Positions 62,807 to 64,000 of a DNA stretch of 64,000 nt are shown here, in pieces. Source of the stretch: Nodosilinea foveolarum (GTDB lineage: Bacteria; Cyanobacteriota; Cyanobacteriia; Phormidesmidales; Phormidesmidaceae); assembly GCA_003242035.1 (NCBI GenBank), contig QBMC01000002.1, forward strand, positions 1-64,000, written 5' to 3'. Below the pieces are notes generated by a model, which worked only from the letters and a program-made list of their open reading frames with translations, ran no database searches and was not told the origin of the DNA. The translations under genes were made by a program, and so were the position numbers. Each line of letters begins with the position of its first letter. Positions within the stretch are counted from its first letter, which is position 1.

Positions 62807-64000
62807 AGTGCGCTACCGGCTACCGTCTGAGCCGACGGCTGAGGAGATCTCGAAGCCTTGAGGGTGCGGCGGCGTCGCCCTGACAGTGCCGGAGGGTCAG
62901 AGGGCTTCTCGGTAGATAGCAACTGACGATACTGGCTGGATAAGACCGTTGCGATCGCCTGCCAGGAGAACGTCTCTACGGCGCGCGCTCTACCGGCTTC
63001 ACCCATTTTTGCTCTGAGCGGTTGATTTAGGAGGAGTTGAGTGATCGCGTCGGCCATCGCTGCCGGACGCTCGGAAGGAACAATCAGGCCAGTTTCGCCA
63101 TGCCGCACGATCTCGGGCATCCCGCCAACCGCCGTGCCAATGGTCGGAGTGCTCGTGGCCATCGCCTCTACTAAGCTCATGCCAAAGGCTTCGCTAACAG
63201 AAGGATTAATGAGAATATCGGCCCGCTGGAAATACTCCTGAAGCTCTAGGTGAGAAATTTGCCCGGTGAAAATGACCCGGTCGGCAATGTCCGACGGAAG
63301 CTGGTTTTTAAGATGCTGTAGATAATTTACCGAGTTGAAGACAGCCAGATTTTTAACCAGCGGATCTTCGTTGGCATCAATCACAAATTCGGAGGTAATT
63401 TGCTTTTGGGAACCAATGACAAAAAGCTGCGCGGCAGGGAATTTGTCGGCGACTTCGGTAAAAGCAGAAATCAGCGTATGCAGTCCTTTTTCGGGGGAGA
63501 CTCTGCCTACAAACAACAAGTTGGGCGCGGCTTGAGCGTTCTCTGTAGCCTGAAGCGCCGCTTGCTGGGCGATCGCCTGAGCCTCAGCAAATTGCTGGGT
63601 ATCGACGCCGTTGTATACCGTTTGGCAACGAGCAGCAACTTCGGGGAACCGCGCTTTTATTTTGTCGGTAATGTAGTCGCTACAGCTCGTAATTAAATCG
63701 ACCTGGGCCAAGCGGGAGGCCAGCACTGCTCGATCAAACTGAGAAAGCCATTCGCAGTGCATGTGCAGCACGATTTTGACCTGCGGATTGAAGGCTCGGA
63801 TGACGGGGACGAACTGCGAGAAGTTGTGAATATGAACAATATCGCACTGCTGCTGGCGCAGATCGAGGGCGACGCGCAGCGCATACGGCAGATAGTAAAC
63901 CTGCGAGCTGAGGTAGCGGAAGGAGGTGAATAGCTTGGAGAACAGTTTGGCGCTGCCGTTGCTCAGCTTGGAGCCGCCGACCGAAACGCGACGATATTCA
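62803..64000 (-). CDS. Glycosyltransferase family 4 protein (5' end outside window)
   Basis: The minus-strand frame is open from 64000 to the stop at 62803, so the start lies beyond the window edge. The visible part includes QQCDIVHIHNFSQFVPVI, ITSCSDYITDKI, LLFVGRVSPEKGLHTLISAF (donor-binding) and NPSVSEAFGMSLVEAMATS with the E-x7-E signature, then GGMPEIVRHGETGLIV. It is a GT-B retaining transferase. It overlaps the PIG-L start by four bases (ATGA), typical of a coupled operon. Confidence 0.92.
   Translation of the reverse strand, partial: EYRRVSVGGSKLSNGSAKLFSKLFTSFRYLSSQVYYLPYALRVALDLRQQQCDIVHIHNFSQFVPVIRAFNPQVKIVLHMHCEWLSQFDRAVLASRLAQVDLITSCSDYITDKIKARFPEVAARCQTVYNGVDTQQFAEAQAIAQQAALQATENAQAAPNLLFVGRVSPEKGLHTLISAFTEVADKFPAAQLFVIGSQKQITSEFVIDANEDPLVKNLAVFNSVNYLQHLKNQLPSDIADRVIFTGQISHLELQEYFQRADILINPSVSEAFGMSLVEAMATSTPTIGTAVGGMPEIVRHGETGLIVPSERPAAMADAITQLLLNQPLRAKMGEAGRARAVETFSWQAIATVLSSQYRQLLSTEKPSDPPALSGRRRRTLKASRSPQPSAQTVAGSAL

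Noticed and set aside
1-64000. CRISPR arrays, rRNA genes or prophage modules
   Set aside because: No regularly spaced direct repeats, no rRNA-like sequence and no phage structural or integrase genes were found.

Overview
The window comes from a beta-cyanobacterium. The HIP1 octamer GCGATCGC recurs throughout, and the gene content is diagnostic: a beta-carboxysome operon (ccmK2-K1-L-M-N-O), cyanobacterial NDH-1 CO2-uptake genes (ndhF-ndhD-cup), ntcA, heme oxygenase, a tocopherol methyltransferase, a Pex-like PadR regulator, and the DUF502-nusB-ftsY and DUF3084/ntcA neighbourhoods. Genus cannot be fixed from sequence alone; a Leptolyngbya-like filamentous lineage is a guess.

Layout. 0-13 kb: a decayed polyketide ketosynthase remnant just after fabI, a pentapeptide protein, an SLH surface protein, a glycosyltransferase, gamma-tocopherol methyltransferase, a KtrB-type K+ channel subunit, an FMN reductase, a DUF389 membrane gene broken by two apparent 1-bp insertions, heme oxygenase and gyrB. 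13-16 kb: miaA followed directly by a complete IS200/IS605-type element (divergent tnpA and tnpB with matching end hairpins). 16-27 kb: the inorganic-carbon supercluster. The ccm operon reads leftward and ndhF4-ndhD4-cupB reads rightward from a shared 645-bp control region with an 18-bp perfect palindrome. CupB-type NDH-1 hydrates CO2 to bicarbonate in the cytosol; the carboxysome shell (CcmK/L/O) and its organisers (CcmM/CcmN) then use that bicarbonate to feed Rubisco. CcmM is unusually long, with five Rubisco-small-subunit-like domains, and its gamma-carbonic-anhydrase domain appears to have lost a zinc ligand.

27-45 kb: an SLH/serine-hydrolase fusion, a copper P-type ATPase (CtaA-like), a Crp/Fnr regulator, a DALR-domain protein, a CDF metal exporter, chorismate lyase, tRNA-Leu(GAG), accC, a BON-like protein, trmD-ispF, a TPR protein, a sigma-like protein, a VOC protein, lgt, cobM and a glycine-zipper stress protein. 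45-59 kb: M3 oligopeptidase, mgtE, DUF502, nusB, ftsY, a flippase, arsM, a cytochrome b6f cofactor-assembly protein, a Pex-like regulator, a DUF3084 coiled-coil protein and ntcA, which has an upstream GTA-N8-TAC site. 59-64 kb: a LysE exporter, then a leftward glycan-type operon (glycosyltransferase, PIG-L deacetylase, a large unknown beta-rich protein) that runs off the window edge.

Most genes are housekeeping. The items most worth a second look are the CcmM architecture, the shared ccm/ndhF4 control region, the IS605 element, the ketosynthase remnant, the unknown protein of the last operon, and a recurring pattern of two-copy tandem duplications of 10-17 bp in control regions.
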